Assembly: GCA_900155495.1 (NCBI GenBank)
Contig: FTLJ01000144.1
Coordinates: 1 to 49,037 of the forward strand
Direction: 5' to 3'
Source: Porogramme epimiltina
Taxonomy: Eukaryota > Basidiomycota > Agaricomycetes > Polyporales > Polyporaceae
Length of the DNA: 49,037 nucleotides
This document shows positions 44,356-49,037 of this stretch, piece after piece. Below the pieces are notes generated by a model. The model was not told the origin of the DNA and did no database searches. It saw only the letters and a program-made list of their open reading frames with translations. Every line of letters starts with the position of its first letter. The first letter of the stretch is position 1. A program made the translations under genes and the position numbers.

Positions 44356-44757
44356 CTGGCGGCGGAGGCTTCCGAGGCGTCACCTAGTGCAAAGCCTCTT
44401 AGGAGCGATGACGCGTTTGCAAGTCGAGAGATTGGAACCTCAGTCTATTGTGGGAATGCTGTCTTTGGAGGAACCAGGGCTGTATTATTGCTCTCCCTTA
44501 CCAATGCACATGTTCCCTTCCTGTTCGCCATGTTCTTGTGCCAGGCTCCCTGAATGAAATCACATTAGCACTTCTGTGGATCATCACCGTACTTCCGCTT
44601 ACGCATGCCATGTCTCTTCCGCCGCTCTTATCCATATGTTAGTAAGCCGTGCTGCCAGTGGAGGTGGGGCCACGCATAAAATCATGCGTCTGCTTTAGTG
44701 CGGGCGCAGGGAAAGCTTGCAAGGCGTGCCTCTTGCGCTCAGCTGAGCGGACCAGTG

Positions 44758-44792
<35 letters not shown>

Positions 44793-45197
44793 TCGCTGCT
44801 CCTGCGCCGGCGCTCACGCGGCTCAGTCACAGCCGGCGGTCTCATCCGCGATCTTCCCTTTACCTTGCTCCCTCTTGTCGCCTGCGGCTCCTTTTGTTCT
44901 GCCCGCCGCTCCTTCTATGCATCCGCTGAATACTCAGTGTATATGATGCGCACGCGGACACGCTGCTCTCCTACTGCCTGCTCTCCAGTCCGATCCACGC
45001 CAGAGGTCCTATGTCAAAGCCGAGAACACAATGCGTCATCGCTCGTCAGGGGTCCCCCTGATCGAGCGCGTTGAGCACCCCCATTAACCTTCACAACGTC
45101 GACTCAACCTCCTTGCCTCGACTTTTTGCCGCTTCATCTCGACCCCTCCCTTTGCGCTGCCACTCTTGAGCTCTCCGCCCTACAAAACACGAGCCGG
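44356..45197. other. Intergenic with GC-rich repeat patch
   Basis: Upstream region of D6. It contains the heptamer array listed separately, a second palindromic patch (CTCAGCTGAG at about 44738) and a near-perfect hairpin at 45040-45068 (CGCTCGTCAGGGG / CCCCTGATCGAGCG). No coding chain was found. Confidence 0.45.
44758..44792. repeat. Tandem heptamer GCTGAGC x5
   Basis: Five perfect copies of GCTGAGC run head to tail, and each junction creates the palindrome AGCGCT. A CAGTGG string sits just before the array (44753). Such an array could be subterminal DNA of an old hAT-like element, but no partner end or target duplication was found. Confidence 0.8.
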
Positions 45198-46929
45198 ATG
45201 CCGTACCGCCTAACGCTCACATGGGTACCCGACTCGCCCTCTCCCCCTCCAGAGCCGGGCGAGTCCGACTTTACCAAGGTCTGTCAGCGTCCGTCTCTTT
45301 GCCCACACACGCTCATCTGCCATTCAGGTCGCGTCCTTCGGTAGCCTGACTCCTTCCCACCTCGCCCACGTCGGGATCACGCCTACGCGAACACGACTCT
45401 GTGCCCCGCTGCCCGTGCCGCTTCCGGGCGCGGATGGGGATGGCCGAGATGGAACAGAGGTTGCAGACGTCTTGGAGGATTTGGGAGATCAGCTCGCGCG
45501 GATGTGCGAGTCAGTGAATGTGACCGTGAGTTGCCAGTTCGCCCTCGCCACCTCCGATTTCTCCCTCCCCGCTCTCTCGTCCGCCCGCCCGCTTCGCGCG
45601 CGCTGACAGAACACGAAGTCGGACGCGGGCGTAGCCATCGCGCTCAGCCCTGTCCTCGCCGCTGCCGCCACGATCCTCGCGCTCCGCACCGCCTCTCCCT
45701 CTCCCCCTTCCGCTGCCGAGCCGCTCTCCAACGCCGCCCCTGAGTCGCAGCGCGCCGTCATATCCGCGCACTTCGCCCTCCCGCACGCGACCCGCCTCGC
45801 GCACCCCGGCGACGCGGACGCGCAGAACCAGCGACGCCTCTACGTGCGCCCCGGAGAGCTCGCGGACGGCGGGAGCGTCGTGTTCTCGTACGCAGGCCCG
45901 CGCGGAGACGAGTGCGACTCGTATGGAAGTGCGTATTTCTCTCGTCTGCGTGTGCGCATGCGTGTGCTGAGCGTGTGGCGACAGTGAGCCTGCGGGGCTG
46001 CTCGTACGAGAGTATCGTCGACGTGCTCCGCACAGGGGAGGAAGGGGGGTTCGGGGTGCGCCGCGTTGTGGTCGTCGATGTGGTGGGTGCAGGCGGGCTC
46101 GAGGGGGAGCAGGATGGGGAGGAGGGCGGGAATAGGGGCCTACGCACCCGGCTGGCGCGCGCGGTGGGGCAGGCGGTCGCGATGCTTGATACGGCGCGGT
46201 ACGTGCCCGTTCGTCTCCGTGGTCGGCTCTAGGCGCGCTGTCAGCGGCACGGGAGATGAGATGAACTGGCGCGGTGCTAACTACTGTGTCTGTACAGTGG
46301 CAGGCTCAAGACCGTGCCGTTCTGCGTGTCGGACGGTGACACGTGGCTCCCGGGGTACGTCGTGCGGGACGGAGAGCCCGCCGGTTCGGACGGTGGTGGC
46401 AACCAGGACGACCCGGAGCATTGGGAAGGAAGGCGGGTGCGCTGCGTGTATGCGCTCAAGCGCATCCCGGTGCTCGACCGGCGCACAACGCGTGAGGAGA
46501 GGGCAGAGAGGCTGCGCGAGGCGGTCGGGCTGGTTCTTACGCTTGTACGTCGTTCTCTTCCCTTTTTGGCGACTTCGCCACCCTCTCCTCCTTCCTTGTC
46601 GTGTTTCATTCGAGGCACGCGAGGTGGGTACGATATGACGAGTACTAATGGAGGGTGTGCCGCAGATTGACGCGGATGTGGATGTAGAGGAAGTTTTTGT
46701 GCGCGGCCATGTGGATGTGAACGGCAGTTCGGATCAAGTGTCGAGCCCACAAATGCATTTCTGGCCCCCTCAGCCTGACCCTCAGCAACCGTCCAACCTT
46801 CTCGGCATACCTCCACTCGAACAGGTCGGTGGGCTCGAAATTATTGTCCAGGGTACTACGCCGCAGGCTCTTCTAACCTCTCCGCGCACGCCAGTGGACA
46901 TTTCCGCGGGAGCTGTCAGAATACACTAG
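45198..46929 (+). CDS. Orphan family D protein, copy D6 (possibly fused to D7)
   Basis: Six exons: 45198-45278, 45328-45525, 45610-45928, 45985-46198, 46298-46544 and 46666-46929, intron phases 0,0,1,2,0, 440 aa if the last exon runs to TAG 46927-46929. Family blocks: SHLAHVGITPTRTRL; VAIALSPVLAAAATILALR; HFALPHATRLAHP then RRLYVRPGEL; RRVVVVDVV; RLARAVGQAVAMLDTA; KTVPFCVSDGDTWLPGYVVR; and terminal IDADVDVEEVFV. Where other copies stop after 13 codons, D6 reads on. The extra frame contains a GTCGGT…CCAG intron (46825-46894) that would splice it in frame to D7, giving a two-module protein of 724 aa. If not spliced there, D6 simply has a long Pro/Gln-rich tail. Intact in either case. Function unknown. 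Confidence 0.65.
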
Positions 46930-48139
46930 AGACGATCTCGAGTCTATGGGCGTCCGCACTGGAAGTGGCGACAATCCTGAACTCCCCCCATTGGTGGTCG
47001 ATGAAGGGCTCCTCAGCGCCCTTCGGCACAATCACCGTGACAATCCGGAGACATTTAGAGTGATGAAACGCATCAAGCTTGCTCGCACCTGCTTCAAAGA
47101 CGCCTACGAGGTGCGCAGTTTACTCCTTGGGTGCAATTTCGATCGGCTTAACCGCCTGCACGCACGTCATGGCATCCCTCAGGTGGCGGTGTATTCCACT
47201 GAGTGGGTGGAGGAGTGCATCATGGCCGCCATCGCCCTCGTGCGCGCCGAGCACCCGTTCAGAGATGCGACCCTCGCCCCAGGGTTCTGCATTTCCGCCG
47301 ATGACGGCCCCGTCTTCGTCCCGCGCGTCGATGGCGGCCCCGACGTCCCCGTCTCCGCGCGCGTCCCGTACGCGGTCTTCTTCCACGACCGCACCCCGGA
47401 GCTGAAAGGTGCGTCCCGATGTCCGCGCCGCTCGACCGTCGGACCTCCGTATACAGTATTCACAGTCGTGTTCAGAAAAACTCCTCGGGCCGCACCAACA
47501 GGTGCTGGACACGCTCGCCGCGCACCCCTCGTCCATTGTACCTCTCTTGGTGTTCCCCACGACCGGCACGATGATCTACCCCTTCTTGGGCGACCGGTTC
47601 CACCGCCTCCCCGCGCTCGCTGCTGCACGCGCGCTCATCGCGCGCACCGGGTGCGTCTACGTCCCTTCTTATGTCGAGCCCGTAATCTATGGAGCTCACG
47701 CCTAGTGTCTCTGCGTAGGGTCAGGGAAGTGCGCGTGTGCGTCACGGACGGGGCGATGTTCACGTTCGGGCTGCTCGCGCCGAGCGCGGTGTTCGCAGTG
47801 CCCTCACCCTGGGACAGCGTGTGGTACCCGCACGGCGGGCGTGCGGCCGCGGACGGGCTGTTTATGTATACGCGGACGCATGGCGGGTATTGTTTGAGAG
47901 TTCCGTGCGGGGCTCACCAGCATGACGAGAAGCAGGCGATGTTGTGCCGCGAGGACATCGCAACTATTGTGGGCCTCCTGGTATGCTGGGTACGTGTGTC
48001 TCGGTTCTTGTGTGCGATGTTGTGGTTGTGGATGGCGAGTAACGCTCATTTGTGCGCGCAGATGAACGGAGGGAAGCAGATCCATGATTATATGAAGCGC
48101 AGAGACGGAGGTCTAGACAACCGGGACGAGCAACTATGA
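46753..48139 (+). CDS. Orphan family D protein, copy D7 (C-terminal module)
   Basis: Exons 46753-46824, 46895-47110, 47183-47408, 47476-47650, 47719-47980 and 48062-48139 stay in one frame (phases 0,0,1,2,0, as in D1/D3/D6). A shorter model could start at ATG 46946. I prefer the longer one because the intron 46825-46894 has a CTAAC branch site and restores the family phase pattern. Related blocks: YSTEWVEECIMAAIALVRAE (compare ALWAFDALLFNAIQLINR); PYAVFFHDRTPEL; IVPLLVFPTTGTMIYPF; RLPALAAARALIART; VREVRVCVTDGAMFTFGLLA; and DIATIVGLL. The last exon is 26 codons (MNGGKQIHDYMKRRDG…) and differs from the usual VDEDV ending. D7 is the most diverged plus-strand copy. It may be the second half of a D6-D7 fusion. 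Function unknown. Confidence 0.6.
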
Positions 48140-49037
48140 TCACTGTCTTGGCTGTAACATTCAACAGCATCCGGAGCTACACAGACTACCTTGCGTCGAG
48201 CAGCGATGGCACACGTCAGGGTTGGTTTGTTCGTTTTACAGCGGTCAAGCTGAAGCGTAGAATTTCTTGAGCGGGGAGCTGACGAAGCACATACGGAACA
48301 TGCGTGGGGAACGCAGATCAACTTGCTTGAATGCTATGCAATCTAATGTTCCAACATGAAGTACTTAATGTTTTCTATCGTGGAACAATGTTGAAAATTT
48401 CGTACAACAATGACCTCTCACGGAGTCCCTTAAGTACCACATTTACTGTGGTGGTCAAATGGGCTCGGAGATGAAGCTCACTTCCCTTATCTGCCGTTCC
48501 ACATGACAGGGCCACCCATGAGGCGAGCTTCAGACTTCATTCCCTCGTTTTACTCGGATCGTCCATGTTCATCCACATTCCCACGGGATCACATGCATTT
48601 TCATCCATCTATGTTTAATAGATGTTCGTTAGAATTATGATCCATTCATCGGCTTTCGCGAGGTTTCATCCGCAGAGCAGACTAGTTCACTGCGGAGTAG
48701 GCGGTATGGCTTAGTCGTATGATCACTCATGATCATTCGTGTTCAATGTTCATTGATGTTCATTGAATTCCATTTAGGGACGCTTAGGCGCCCTTCCTGA
48801 TTCATTCATAATCATCCATTACGACTGAATGAAAGCTATGACGGTAGTTATCGGACTTTATTCATAAGTGTTCTCATCATCAATGATCACGCGTGATCAC
48901 TCATGATCACTCACTTTCACTCGCTTTCACTCGCTTTCATCGACAGTCACCAGATATCATCCACTTTCACTCGTTATAACACATTTGTTGAGGCTTGACG
49001 CTGCTCATCCGTGTTTTCTGTGTTTCACCTGCATTCA
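48140..49037. other. Repeat-rich intergenic end of window, no gene seen
   Basis: AT-rich sequence without coding potential. From about 48700 it is built of short motifs: TGATCA-centred strings (GATCACTCATGATCATTC, and the 16-base perfect palindrome at 48884-48899), TTCATTGATGTTCATTGA, and two-plus copies of CTTTCACTCG at 48914-48940. This resembles the edge of a repetitive element or a satellite-like patch. The window ends inside it. Confidence 0.5.

Noticed and set aside
46946..48139. Single uninterrupted 397-aa ORF as the D7 protein
   Set aside because: It reads through introns (47111-47182, 47409-47475, 47651-47718, 47981-48061) whose removal restores family D blocks and phases.
1..49037. 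CRISPR arrays, operons, Shine-Dalgarno sites, rRNA genes
   Set aside because: None seen; spliced genes show that the DNA is eukaryotic.

Overview
The window is nuclear DNA of a filamentous basidiomycete, most likely an Agaricomycete and perhaps a polypore (inference). Genes are split by many short GT-AG introns of about 45-90 nt, often with a CTAAC/CTRAY branch site. Recognisable genes are fungal: the kinetochore subunit Spc25, an F-box protein, DUF2235, DUF6533 and DUF7330 proteins, and an OTT_1508-like deaminase. I rebuilt exon chains by hand from reading frame, splice motifs and paralogue comparison. Unless stated otherwise, a gene's coordinates run from start codon to stop codon and include introns.

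Layout. 109-2033 (-): METTL24-like membrane-anchored methyltransferase. 3504-5465 (+): F-box gene with broken frames. 5744-7236 (-): first member (D1) of an orphan family, here 'family D'. 7521-11303 (-): large Ala/Gly-zipper repeat protein (family A, copy A). It shares an upstream region with SPC25 (11876-12858, +). 13274-14430 (-): small kinase-like gene, convergent with SPC25. 14766-15564 (+): weakly supported hypothetical gene. 16178-18765 (-): decayed family A copy B. 18766-24309: gene-poor and decayed, with one inverted family A scrap and one small three-exon ORF. 24310-25703 (+): DUF2235 hydrolase. 26360-28517 (-): family A copy C, followed by a decayed kinase copy and an initiator tRNA-Met (29641-29712). 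30040-33625 (+): tandem D2 (pseudogene) and D3 (intact). 33870-34710: truncated DUF7330 gene. 35507-37258 (+): DUF6533 seven-helix-type protein with 14 exons. 37790-38065: D remnant (D4). 38316-39930: hAT-type transposon with an 8-bp target duplication. 40371-41760 (+): D5. 42335-44355 (+): OTT_1508-like deaminase. 45198-48139 (+): D6 and D7, which may be one fused gene. 48340-49037: repeat-rich sequence without genes.

Main theme. The window is a birth-and-death cluster of lineage-specific families. Family D (D1-D7) shares intron phases 0,0,1,2,0 and a 13-codon last exon even where the proteins have diverged strongly. Family A varies mainly in its number of Gly/Ala-zipper segments. Family A and kinase-type genes occur next to each other twice (A with an intact kinase, C with a kinase relic), with family D loci flanking both, which points to segmental duplication of a module. 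No function is known for A or D. Their company (a deaminase, a kinase-like protein, a DUF2235 hydrolase, F-box and membrane proteins) fits a fast-evolving accessory region, possibly self/non-self or stress related, but that is speculation.
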